This document shows, in pieces, positions 9,044 through 19,134 of a DNA stretch of 33,331 nucleotides. The translations under genes and the position numbers were made by a program. Origin of the DNA: Henriciella sp. (GTDB lineage Bacteria; Pseudomonadota; Alphaproteobacteria; Caulobacterales; Hyphomonadaceae); assembly GCA_002733705.1 (NCBI GenBank), contig NVWP01000048.1:1-33331 (forward strand), read 5' to 3'. Each line of letters starts with the position of its first letter. The stretch's first letter is position 1. The notes beneath the pieces were generated by a model. That model saw nothing but the letters and a program-made list of their open reading frames with translations. It was not told the origin of the DNA and searched no databases.

Positions 9044-9790
9044 TTACTCCGGACAGCCCCCTTCAAAGCTTCTGGCAAGTGTGCCGACGGCCGCGGCGGC
9101 GCCCTGACGGTATGGATTCTGGTCCTCAATAACGACATCCCGGATGACGCCATCGGATTGCTGGCACCATTCCTCCCGTTGTGGGATTTCGAATTCCGCC
9201 CATTCCTTTGGGGCCATGGTGGGGTCTTCAGCAAAGCCGGGTTTGGCCACCGCTTCCAGCACATCGCCGTCGCCATCATCACACCAGGCAGGCCTCTCCT
9301 TGCCGAGCCTGTTGCAGCTTAGCCCGCGCAGTGCATTTCTGGTGCGCGCCTGAGGCCCGGCGAGAATTGGCAGGTCAAGCTCTGGAAGTTCGCTGTCGCC
9401 GCCTGCCATCCGCCCCGCATCGGCGGTTTCGCCGGGCGCTGCGATCACGGGTGACTGGACAGGGGTGCGTTCGCTGGGCGTGGGTGTCTCCGTAGCCGGC
9501 AGCGCCAGAGGTCTCAGTGGTTCGGGATCGGCAAGGGGCGGTGGGTCCGGTTCGGGGGCGGGCTCTTGGTCTGGCTCTCGTTCGCGGGGCTCCGCTGTCT
9601 CTTCAGCTTCTGGCGGCTCCGACGCCTGCTCGACCAGGGTCACCGGAATGATATCCGGTGTGTCCGGGTCTGCGGGCAGCGATCTCTGTGGCAGGTTGAG
9701 GAGGAGGGCAATGAGCGCGCCATTGATACCGAAAGAGGCGAGAAAGGGCCAGCTGCGCCTCAAAAACCGGGATGCGAAGGCCCCCGCCAA
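9044..9790 (-). CDS. TonB-like proline/glutamate-rich envelope protein
   Basis: A 248-residue protein of unknown function. The reading frame extends upstream into the TPR gene, but the only sensible start is TTG 9790, seven bases after the TPR stop with AGGA upstream. The N-terminus has basic residues and one transmembrane helix (about residues 15-33). IIPVTLVEQASEPPE follows, closely like the TonB N-terminus, then a Pro/Glu-rich spacer (about residues 45-120) able to cross the periplasm. The C-terminal 120 residues contain four cysteines (SCNRLGK, AWCDDGDGD, EEWCQQ, GGCPE) and do not resemble the TonB or TolA C-terminal domain. No ExbB/ExbD is nearby. It probably forms an operon with the TPR gene. 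TonB-like architecture is seen directly; energy transduction is not supported. Confidence 0.7.
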   Translation of the reverse strand: MAGAFASRFLRRSWPFLASFGINGALIALLLNLPQRSLPADPDTPDIIPVTLVEQASEPPEAEETAEPREREPDQEPAPEPDPPPLADPEPLRPLALPATETPTPSERTPVQSPVIAAPGETADAGRMAGGDSELPELDLPILAGPQARTRNALRGLSCNRLGKERPAWCDDGDGDVLEAVAKPGFAEDPTMAPKEWAEFEIPQREEWCQQSDGVIRDVVIEDQNPYRQGAAAAVGTLARSFEGGCPE

Positions 9791-9797
9791 GCCGATC

Positions 9798-10508
9798 CTA
9801 GTCCTCTTCGGCGAGGCGCTTTGCCTCCCGTATATCGCCGCGCAGCACCAGCGTGTCGATATTGTCTCCGTCCAGCAAAAGCGCCTTGTTGATGTCGGCT
9901 TCGGCTGCCTGAAGGTCATCCTTTTCAAGATGGGCGCTGGCGCGCATCTGCAGCGCATCCACGAAATTCGGCCTGAGAGTCAGCGCCTGATCGAGGTCGG
10001 CCATCGCCTTGTCCACCTGGCCGGTGCCGAGATAGGCGGCGGCGCGGTCTGTCAGGATATCGGCGTCCTCCGGCGCGATCTTCAGCGCGTCGCTGAGCGC
10101 CACGATGGAGGCATCGGGATAACCGCCGATCAGCCAGGCATTGCCCGCCTGCGCGAGGTAGACTGCCCGGTCAGTGAGGCCGCCCGCATCCGGCGCATTG
10201 GCAAGCTCTTCCAGCCGTACAGCCGCTTCGCGGTAGTTCTCAAGGCCGAGCAGGGCCATGGCGTTGCAGTAGCGGGCTGCCGGGCGGGCGCCTTCGCCCA
10301 GCCAGCGCAGACTGTCCTCCAGCGCCGTTTCGGGGTCTTCCTGCGAGGTTTCGATACACGCGTTCAGACGGGCCTGTTCGGCGCGAACGGCGTCACCGGT
10401 CGCAGATTGCGAAACAGGAAGAACAGCGATGAGAAGCGCAATATAGGCTGACAACTGGATACGGGCCCTCTGAAGACTAGACTGACACTTCGGTAATAAG
10501 CGAGCCAT
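9798..10508 (-). CDS. Exported tetratricopeptide-repeat protein
   Basis: A 236-residue protein with a signal peptide (basic n-region RLLPKCQSSLQRAR, hydrophobic IALLIAVL, cleavage near SQSA) and TPR helices over about residues 70-230, the clearest being ILTDRAAAYLGTGQVDKAMADLDQAL followed by a second unit in ALQMRASAHLEKDDLQAAEADINKAL. TPRs are protein-protein scaffolds, so a periplasmic partner is expected. The next gene, the TonB-like protein, starts seven bases downstream, which suggests they work together. The start chosen is ATG 10508; ATG 10538 would run into the divergent gene, and TTG 10454 would lose the basic n-region. The 5' end abuts a divergent gene with almost no spacer. Confidence 0.8.
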   Translation of the reverse strand: MARLLPKCQSSLQRARIQLSAYIALLIAVLPVSQSATGDAVRAEQARLNACIETSQEDPETALEDSLRWLGEGARPAARYCNAMALLGLENYREAAVRLEELANAPDAGGLTDRAVYLAQAGNAWLIGGYPDASIVALSDALKIAPEDADILTDRAAAYLGTGQVDKAMADLDQALTLRPNFVDALQMRASAHLEKDDLQAAEADINKALLLDGDNIDTLVLRGDIREAKRLAEED

Positions 10509-10518
10509 GGGTGCGCAA

Positions 10519-11373
10519 ATGACAGATCCTTCACGCAAGCTCTTCCTGATCGGCCCCGGCTATTCGGCCAAGGCGCTGGTGGCCCTTTGCCAAGAGCAGG
10601 GCAACTGGTCGATTTCAGGCACCGCGCGCAGCGAAGACAAGGCAGACGGGCTGGAGCAGGACGGCATCGCCCCCGTCCTCACCGATGATGCGGCAGGTAT
10701 CGAGCAGGCGGGAGAAGGCAGTCACTGGGTTATCTCCACCCCGCCCCGCGATGAGGGCTGCCCCGGCTTTGCCCTGGCCGGCGCCTATGCCGCGAAAGCC
10801 GCCTCTATTACCTATCTGTCGACCACCGGCGTCTATGGCGACCTTGATGGCGGTTGGGCCTTTGAATGGCTGCCTGCCAATCCCGGCTCCAGGCGCGGCG
10901 AGCGGCGGGCCGAAGCCGAGGCTCAATGGCTGAGCGTGCGCCCCGATGCGCGCCTTGTCCGTCTGCCGGGCATCTACGGCCCCGGACGCTCGCAGATCGA
11001 GCGTATTCAGGACGGCAAGGATGAGCAGATGGTCAAACCCGGCCAGGTCTTCTCGCGCATCCATGTCGATGACCTCGCCGCGGGCCTTCTTGCCCTGATC
11101 GAGCATCCGCACCTTTCGGGGGTCTTCAACCTTTGTGACGATGAACCGGCGCCGCCGGAAGCGGTCATGGATTTTGCCGCCGATCTCCTCGGCGTCCCGC
11201 GGCCGGAACATGTCAGCCTGGACGAGGCAGAGGCCAGCGCGATGGCGCGCAGCTTCTATGCCGAATGCAAGCGTGTGCCCAATTCAAAGCTCAAGGCGGC
11301 GACCGGCTGGCGGCCAACATACCCGACCTATCGCGAAGGCCTTCGGACCATCTTCGCCGCTCAGAAAAACTGA
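10519..11373 (+). CDS. NAD(P)-binding epimerase-like SDR protein (YeeZ-like)
   Basis: A 284-residue extended/atypical SDR. The N-terminal Rossmann motif is LFLIGPGYSAKAL (a GxGxxA-type loop). It has the YLSTTGVYGD strand with Ser/Thr and Tyr near the active site, GRRAEAEAQWL-type lysine/arginine substitution instead of an obvious YxxxK, then LPGIYGPGRS and FSRIHVDDLAAGLLAL, both typical of nucleotide-sugar epimerase relatives. The nearest family is the SDR_a5 (YeeZ) group, whose substrate is generally unknown. The start could be ATG 10507 (four residues longer), which would overlap the divergent TPR start codon; ATG 10519 was preferred because it leaves a small gap, but neither has a good ribosome site. 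Confidence 0.82.
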   Translation: MTDPSRKLFLIGPGYSAKALVALCQEQGNWSISGTARSEDKADGLEQDGIAPVLTDDAAGIEQAGEGSHWVISTPPRDEGCPGFALAGAYAAKAASITYLSTTGVYGDLDGGWAFEWLPANPGSRRGERRAEAEAQWLSVRPDARLVRLPGIYGPGRSQIERIQDGKDEQMVKPGQVFSRIHVDDLAAGLLALIEHPHLSGVFNLCDDEPAPPEAVMDFAADLLGVPRPEHVSLDEAEASAMARSFYAECKRVPNSKLKAATGWRPTYPTYREGLRTIFAAQKN

Positions 11374-11472
11374 TCTGCCCGATTAGCGTCCGCCCCGCCG
11401 ATTGATTGCCCGTCGGCGCTGCCTACCTCTCTGTGGGACAGAAGATGCAAAGAGCAAGGATGGAGACCCAAG

Positions 11473-12339
11473 ATGAGCGACACCGAATACACCCCACCAA
11501 AAGTCTGGACCTGGGACCGTGAGAGCGGCGGCCGGTTTGCCAAGATCAATCGTCCGATTGCCGGGCCGACCCATGACAAGGAGCTCCCTGTAGGTGAGCA
11601 CCCGATCCAGCTCTATTCGCTCGGCACGCCCAATGGCGTGAAGGTCACCATCATGCTGGAAGAGCTTCTGGCGGCTGGCCACAAGGGCGCAGAATACGAT
11701 GCCTGGCTGATCAATATCGGGGAGGGCGACCAGTTCAGTTCCGGCTATGTCGAGCTCAACCCGAACTCCAAGATCCCGGTCATGGCCGACCATACGACCG
11801 ACCCGGTCACCCGCGTCTTCGAAAGCGGCTCGATCCTGCTCTATCTCGCCAACAAGTTTGGCGCCTTCCTGCCGGAAGACCATTACAAGCGCACCGAAGC
11901 CATGAACTGGCTCTTCTGGCAGATGGGGTCTGCACCTTATCTTGGCGGCGGATTCGGCCACTTCTACGCCTATGCGCCGGTCAAGATCGAATACGCCATC
12001 GACCGTTTCGCCATGGAGGCAAAACGCCAGATGGACGTGCTCGACCGCAACCTGGCTGACCGCGAGTTCATGGCAGGCGACGAATATTCCATCGCCGACA
12101 TGGCGATCTGGCCCTGGTATGGCGCCCTTGCCAAGGGCATCATCTATGAGGCTGGTGAGTTCCTGCAGGTTAACGAATACAAGAACGTCATCCGCTGGAC
12201 CGATCAGGTCGCCGAGCGCGAAGCGGTCAAACGCGGCCGCATGGTCAACCGCACCTTCGGCGACCCGTCATCGCAGCTGCGCGAACGCCACGACGCCAGC
12301 GACTTCGACACCAAGACGCAGGACAAGCTGGAGGGCTAG
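11473..12339 (+). CDS. yghU: YghU-type glutathione S-transferase / disulfide-bond oxidoreductase
   Basis: A 288-residue protein, the same length as E. coli YghU, a nu-class GST that binds two glutathiones or one glutathione disulfide and reduces organic disulfides and peroxides. Diagnostic segments are the extended N-terminus (TPPKVWTWDRESGG), GEHPIQLYSLGTPNGVKVTIMLEEL in the glutathione site, NPNSKIPVM, the FESGSILLYLANK turn, and REFMAGDEYSIADMAIWPW in the helical domain. GGAGA lies about eight bases before ATG. It stands alone, 99 bp after the epimerase gene and before the MarR operator. The family call is strong; the physiological substrate is unknown. Confidence 0.92.
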   Translation: MSDTEYTPPKVWTWDRESGGRFAKINRPIAGPTHDKELPVGEHPIQLYSLGTPNGVKVTIMLEELLAAGHKGAEYDAWLINIGEGDQFSSGYVELNPNSKIPVMADHTTDPVTRVFESGSILLYLANKFGAFLPEDHYKRTEAMNWLFWQMGSAPYLGGGFGHFYAYAPVKIEYAIDRFAMEAKRQMDVLDRNLADREFMAGDEYSIADMAIWPWYGALAKGIIYEAGEFLQVNEYKNVIRWTDQVAEREAVKRGRMVNRTFGDPSSQLRERHDASDFDTKTQDKLEG

Positions 12340-12392
12340 CGGAGTAACGCCCGGCACGAAAATCAGCTGACAGGGTTGCAATCGGCTCAGGC

Positions 12393-12432
12393 TATAATAT
12401 CTAGCAAGCTATCTATTAGCTAGCTAGATATT
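12393..12432 (+). promoter_or_regulatory. MarR operator overlapping a consensus -10 box
   Basis: A near-perfect inverted repeat: arms 12396-12411 (AATATCTAGCAAGCTA) and 12417-12432 match at 15 of 16 positions around a 5-base centre (TCTAT). A perfect TATAAT at 12393-12398 overlaps the left arm, and the right arm ends five bases before the marR start. A bound repressor would block transcription, which fits autorepression of the marR-emrB-emrA operon. The -35 is unclear: CTGACA at 12367 lies 20 bases away. Confidence 0.8.
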
Positions 12433-12437
12433 TTCGC

Positions 12438-12881
12438 ATGCCCGATACCCCACCTACCCAGACCTTCCTCCAGGAGTTCGCCGTCGTTACACGCAAGGTG
12501 CGAACCTTGTTCGACGCGCGTGTCCGCAAGCATGAGGGCATGACGCAATCGCGGGCGCGGCTATTGCTCCTGTTGGTGCGCGAGACACGCATGACGCAGG
12601 GCGAGCTGGCGACAGCCATGGAAGTGGCCGGGCCGACAATGGCCAGGACCATCGATTCCATGGAGAAAGCCGGACTTGTCGCACGAGAGGTCGATGTCGA
12701 CGACCGGCGGGTGCGTTGGGTCACCCTGACCGACACGGCAAAAAAGCAGGCCCGCAAGGTGCTTGATCTGTCCCTCACCCTCCAGGCCGATGTACTGAAA
12801 GGTATCTCATCGGAGGATATCGCGACGACACGGCGCGTCCTGGCCGCCATGATTGAAAATGTCGGGGAGGCGGAGGCGTGA
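12438..12881 (+). CDS. MarR-family transcriptional repressor
   Basis: A 147-residue winged-helix regulator. The DNA-binding region spans about residues 40-110: MTQSRARLLLLLVRETRMTQGELA, recognition helix in MEVAGPTMARTIDSMEKAGLV, and the wing VDVDDRRVRWVTLTDTAKK. Such proteins release DNA on binding phenolic or lipophilic compounds. The palindrome immediately upstream and the GTGA overlap with the exporter gene make it the local repressor of this efflux operon. No Shine-Dalgarno sequence lies before the ATG, since the operator occupies that place. The ligand cannot be told from the sequence. Confidence 0.93.
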   Translation: MPDTPPTQTFLQEFAVVTRKVRTLFDARVRKHEGMTQSRARLLLLLVRETRMTQGELATAMEVAGPTMARTIDSMEKAGLVAREVDVDDRRVRWVTLTDTAKKQARKVLDLSLTLQADVLKGISSEDIATTRRVLAAMIENVGEAEA

Positions 12882-14596
12882 CGTCCGACGAGCTTCAACC
12901 GGCCGATCTTCGGGATACGAATGTCGAAACGGACACTGACGAGCGTGTCACCTGGCCTGAAGAACCGGAAGAGGCGGCCGCCGAAGCTGCGGTGCCATTT
13001 GTCCCGATGCACCCGCTGCGGGCAGCCGGTTATTTTGCTGCTTCACTCACCCTGGCCCTGTCGCAAGGGTTCGGCCAGAGCGTAATTTCAGCGAACCTGC
13101 TTCAGTTGCAGGGCAGTTTCAGTGCCACTCAGGCTGAAACGCTCTGGTTGTCGGCGGCCTATCTGGCGCCAAATGTCTCGCTGACGCTGGTGCTCATCAA
13201 GGTGCGCAACCAGTTTGGCCTGCGCAATTTTGCTGAAATCAGCATCATTGGTTTTCTCGCTGCTGCCCTGCTGAACTATGCCGCCGGAGACCTGCAATCT
13301 GCGATGGCCGTCCGTTTCATGAGCGGTGCAGCCGCAGCCCCGATGACATCGCTCGCCTTCCTGTACATGCTGGAGCCGCTGCCGCCGGAAAGGAAGATGA
13401 ACTACGGCCTTTGCGCCGCACTTACGCTTATCTTCATGGGGCCCGCCCTGACACAGGTCGTCTCGCCCTACTTGCTCGAAATTGGCCTCTGGCATGGGCT
13501 GACGGCGCTAGAAGCTGCGCTCGCCATGATCGCTTTCGGACTGATATATCTGCTGCCGCTAGGCAAGCCGCAACATACGATGAAGGTGCATCCGAACGAT
13601 ATCACCAGCTACATCTTCATCGCCATTGGTATGGGCTCCATCACTGTGGCGCTGGTCTTCGGCCCGACCTACTGGTGGACGAGTACGCCCTGGATCGGCT
13701 GGCTGCTGGCGCTCGGCATCGTGTCGTCTGCCATTGCGGCTGTGATCGAGTTGAACCGCAAGGTGCCGCTGCTCGACATACGCTGGATCATGAGCCCGGC
13801 AGTCCTGCAATTTTCTGCTGTCTTGCTTCTGTTCCGCATTGTCCTGTCGGAGCAGACGTCGGGCGCTGCGGGTCTTTTCCGCTCGCTTGGACTCATGAAT
13901 GAGCAGATGCAGGTCCTCAATCTGATCATCATCGGGATGACGATTGCGGGCGGCGTGATCTGTGCCGTCACGCTGAAACCGGGGCGTGAGCGCCCGTTTC
14001 ACATCGTTGCGCTGATCCTGCTGGTCATCGGGGCGCTCATGGATTCCAATTCCACCAGCCAGACGGTGCCATCGGACATGTTTGTCAGCCAGGCGCTGAT
14101 CGCGCTGGCCTCTGCGCTCTTCCTGCCGCCAGCGCTGCTGTCCGGCATGATGTCGGCCCTGGAGAGGGGCTATGACTATATATTGAGCTTTGTCATCGTT
14201 TTCCTGACGACGCAGAAGGTCGGCGGTATTCTCGGTGGAGCGCTATTTTCGACCTTTATCACCTTTCGCAAACGTCTACATCTTGAGCGCATCGACGAGC
14301 AGTTGAGTATGACTGATCCGCTCGTCCAGGAACGGCTTGCCAAATATGGCGGCGCCTTTGGCAGTTCGACAACGGACGCCGGCGCCAGTGCGGCACAGGG
14401 CGTGGCTGTGCTGCAAGGCCAGGCCCAGACCGAGGCCTCCGTCATGGCCTATAATGATGCTTTCCTGACGATTGCCGTGATTTCAGCTGTCGCACTCGCT
14501 GCACTCCTCGCCCACATGGCGATCGACGGGCTGCGGGCCCATTCAGCTGAGCCGTCCGAGCCCGCTCCTGCTCCCCTTCAACCCCAAGCAACCTGA
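12878..14596 (+). CDS. EmrB-like MFS multidrug exporter (DHA2 family)
   Basis: A 572-residue inner-membrane proton-driven exporter that would pass substrates through the HlyD/EmrA adaptor encoded next. It has more than a dozen hydrophobic segments in the DHA2 (14-TM) pattern, with LQLQGSFSATQAETLWLSAAYLAP in helix 2 to loop and FMSGAAAAPMTSLAFLYMLE near the helix 5 motif. A long hydrophilic loop (about residues 465-510) precedes the last helix. The N-terminus has an acidic tail of about 45 residues. Translation starts at GTG 12878, overlapping the marR stop by four bases, with GGAGGCGGAGG just upstream. The adaptor gene follows after 16 bases. The substrate is unknown. Confidence 0.9.
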   Translation: MTSDELQPADLRDTNVETDTDERVTWPEEPEEAAAEAAVPFVPMHPLRAAGYFAASLTLALSQGFGQSVISANLLQLQGSFSATQAETLWLSAAYLAPNVSLTLVLIKVRNQFGLRNFAEISIIGFLAAALLNYAAGDLQSAMAVRFMSGAAAAPMTSLAFLYMLEPLPPERKMNYGLCAALTLIFMGPALTQVVSPYLLEIGLWHGLTALEAALAMIAFGLIYLLPLGKPQHTMKVHPNDITSYIFIAIGMGSITVALVFGPTYWWTSTPWIGWLLALGIVSSAIAAVIELNRKVPLLDIRWIMSPAVLQFSAVLLLFRIVLSEQTSGAAGLFRSLGLMNEQMQVLNLIIIGMTIAGGVICAVTLKPGRERPFHIVALILLVIGALMDSNSTSQTVPSDMFVSQALIALASALFLPPALLSGMMSALERGYDYILSFVIVFLTTQKVGGILGGALFSTFITFRKRLHLERIDEQLSMTDPLVQERLAKYGGAFGSSTTDAGASAAQGVAVLQGQAQTEASVMAYNDAFLTIAVISAVALAALLAHMAIDGLRAHSAEPSEPAPAPLQPQAT

Positions 14597-14612
14597 ACTG
14601 ATTGATCCTCCC

Positions 14613-15728
14613 ATGTTGTCCCGCCTGTCTCGACATATCGCCACTTTCCTCGCCATTATCATCGGCATTACCGGCCTGTTCGCCATTCTCTATGCCTGGA
14701 AGCTGCCTCCCTTCCAGAGCAGTCTGGAACTGACCGAGGATGCCTACATCCAGGGCGAGGTCACCATGCTGGCCCCGCAAGTGTCCGGTGCGATCACGGA
14801 GGTCGCCGTACAGGACTTCCAGCATGTCTCGAAGGGCGACCTGCTGATCCGAATAGACGACCGCATCTACCGCCAGCAGCTGGCCAAGGCGCAGGCCGTG
14901 CTGGCTGCGAAAGAAGCCGCGATCGCGACGCTGGAACAGGACACGGAAACTGCCCGTGCGCACATCCGTTCAGCCGAAGCCCGCGCCCAGTCTGCAAGGT
15001 CATCCCTGTCGCTCGCTGAATCCAGTCTTGAGCGCTTTAGCAAACTGCAGGCAAGCCACGCTATTTCCGAACTGGAAGCCGAGGAACATGCCGGCTCGAG
15101 GGATCAGGCGAATGCGGCGCTACAGGAAGCGCTCGCAGAGGTTGCGGCGGCGCGCCAGGACCTCGCGTCGATATCCAGCCGCAGACAGTCGCTCGACGCG
15201 GAAATCGACCAGGCGAAAGCGACAATCGACCTTGCGAAAATCGACCTTGCCAATACTGAGATCACCGCGCCTGTCGACGGTCGGCTTGGTCAGATCGGCG
15301 CGCGGACCGGCCAGTATGTGACGCCCGGCACCCGGCTCACCAGCATTGTGCCGGAGCACATCTGGGTGATCGCCAATTTCAAGGAAACCCAGCTGGAAGG
15401 CATGCAGATCGGCCAGCCCGTGACATTTGAAGTAGATGCGTTGGGCGGCAAGGAGCTCACGGGAACGATCTCGCGCTTTTCACCGGCGACAGGGTCTCAA
15501 TACAGTGTCATCAGCGCCAGCAATGCGACGGGCAATTTCATCAAGATCGCACAGCGCATACCGGTGATGATTGATATCGACACCGGGCAGGCGGGTTTGG
15601 ACCAGCTGGTGCCTGGCATGTCGGTCGTGGTGCACGTTGACACGGCAGCAGAGCCTGTAGGCCAGCCGACAGGCAAAAGATCTGCCCCCGGCGCCCCGGC
15701 GCGAAGCCTCGTCTCGCAAGCGCCATAG
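14613..15728 (+). CDS. EmrA/HlyD-family membrane fusion protein
   Basis: The periplasmic adaptor linking the MFS exporter to an outer-membrane channel. 371 residues: a single N-terminal transmembrane helix (about 8-30), the biotinyl-lipoyl half motif TEDAYIQGEVTMLAPQVSGAI with HVSKGDLLIRID, a long alpha-helical coiled-coil hairpin (about residues 85-215, rich in Ala/Gln/Glu/Arg), the second lipoyl half NTEITAPVDGRLGQIGARTGQYV, and a beta-barrel segment (VIANFKETQLEGMQIGQPVTFEVD). These are canonical EmrA features. No TolC-type gene is in the window, so a housekeeping channel is presumed. It ends the operon, facing the metH C-half 104 bp away. Confidence 0.93.
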   Translation: MLSRLSRHIATFLAIIIGITGLFAILYAWKLPPFQSSLELTEDAYIQGEVTMLAPQVSGAITEVAVQDFQHVSKGDLLIRIDDRIYRQQLAKAQAVLAAKEAAIATLEQDTETARAHIRSAEARAQSARSSLSLAESSLERFSKLQASHAISELEAEEHAGSRDQANAALQEALAEVAAARQDLASISSRRQSLDAEIDQAKATIDLAKIDLANTEITAPVDGRLGQIGARTGQYVTPGTRLTSIVPEHIWVIANFKETQLEGMQIGQPVTFEVDALGGKELTGTISRFSPATGSQYSVISASNATGNFIKIAQRIPVMIDIDTGQAGLDQLVPGMSVVVHVDTAAEPVGQPTGKRSAPGAPARSLVSQAP

Positions 15729-15832
15729 GCTGGACCCGGCGAGAGCATTGTCATCCATGGCCACGTCTCGCGGGTGGCTTAACCTGCGATAGGTGCAGGA
15801 TGAGGCCGGTTTCAGGGGTGGGGCAAGCTAAG

Positions 15833-18471
<2,639 letters not shown>

Positions 18472-18475
<4 letters not shown>

Positions 18476-18687
18476 GATTGATCCTGATCGGGATCCTTTT
18501 TCCTGAAGTTCACGATGCCGAGCAGGCGCCCGGAAATGAAGAAGGCCGTGGCCGCAGAGGCGCCGCCAATGGCGCCAAGCCAGACCAGTGCGAGATCGTC
18601 AAACAGCGTGCTGGCGGCGAACCGGCCAAGACCGTAAGCGGCAACAGCGATGAGAAAGCAGATGATGAATTTGATAAGAGGCGTCAT
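18472..18687 (-). CDS. Small two-helix membrane protein
   Basis: A 71-residue protein with two hydrophobic segments (about residues 4-20, [16 protein letters not shown], and 31-52, [18 protein letters not shown]) and a charged tail ([10 protein letters not shown]). I do not recognise a family. The start at ATG 18687 gives ATGA overlaps with both neighbours, the cyclotransferase upstream and the metH C-half downstream. A longer reading frame from 18795 only shadows the upstream gene. Its place as the coupled gene immediately before metH means it is made with it, but no function can be assigned. Confidence 0.8.
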
Positions 18688-19121
18688 GCGACCCTCTGAC
18701 GGCTTCTGCTCTCCGGCGAAGCCCAGAAGCCTGAGCGAACCATTGGACGGCCCGTTACCGGGCGGTTGTAGACATAGACCCAGGCTTTGGCGCAAGGGCG
18801 TCCAAAATCGTCAACGATAGAGACCTTTTCGCGCCGATAAAGCGCCTTGGACGGCGCATCGGTGCGCACGCCCTCAAACGCGTCAAGCTTTCGGGCAATG
18901 CGCGGATGATCGAGGCGGTAAAGCATGCCGTGGCAGATGCCTTTCTGGCGCACAACACCCGGATAGTCGCCCATATCGAACATGGCGCCCTTGAACCTGC
19001 AGGGGCCAAGAAATTCTCCATGACGCTTAAGGTCAACGTTCTTGGGGCCGCCAGGAAAGCCCTGCTTGAGCAGGCCGTAGAAGATGAAAAAATCACGGGC
19101 AGAGACAGGAGGCGTTATCAT
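18684..19121 (-). CDS. AIG2-like gamma-glutamylcyclotransferase family protein
   Basis: A 145-residue protein with the GGCT/AIG2 fold signature FIFYGLLKQGFPGG at residues 12-25 (family form YGTLxxG, here YGLL), GPCRFKGAMFDMGDYPGVV, and LDAFEGV, whose Glu is the candidate catalytic acid/base. Family members form 5-oxoproline from gamma-glutamyl compounds, including glutathione in the ChaC-type relatives; the substrate here is unknown. Its first codons (MITP) are identical to those of the sulfatase because a 24-bp direct repeat covers both starts. ATGA overlaps join it to the sulfatase upstream and the small membrane gene downstream. G+C is like the rest of the operon. Confidence 0.82.
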   Translation of the reverse strand: MITPPVSARDFFIFYGLLKQGFPGGPKNVDLKRHGEFLGPCRFKGAMFDMGDYPGVVRQKGICHGMLYRLDHPRIARKLDAFEGVRTDAPSKALYRREKVSIVDDFGRPCAKAWVYVYNRPVTGRPMVRSGFWASPESRSRQRVA

Positions 19122-19134
19122 TCTGCGGCCTCAT
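19111..19134. repeat. 24-bp direct repeat, downstream copy (sulfatase/cyclotransferase junction)
   Basis: Identical over 24 bases to 20483-20506 and in the same orientation. On the coding strand it contains the core GCAGAATGATAACG: the last codons (EAAE) and stop of the sulfatase and the ATG ATA ACG (MIT) start of the cyclotransferase. The identity ends abruptly on both sides. Confidence 0.95.

Noticed and set aside
9791-9958. N-terminal extension of the TonB-like gene to 9958
   Set aside because: It lies wholly inside the TPR gene in another frame and has no protein character; TTG 9790 with AGGA fits better.
15729-15832. Terminator between emrA-like gene and metH C-half
   Set aside because: Only short imperfect stems without T-runs are seen, so no terminator was called.
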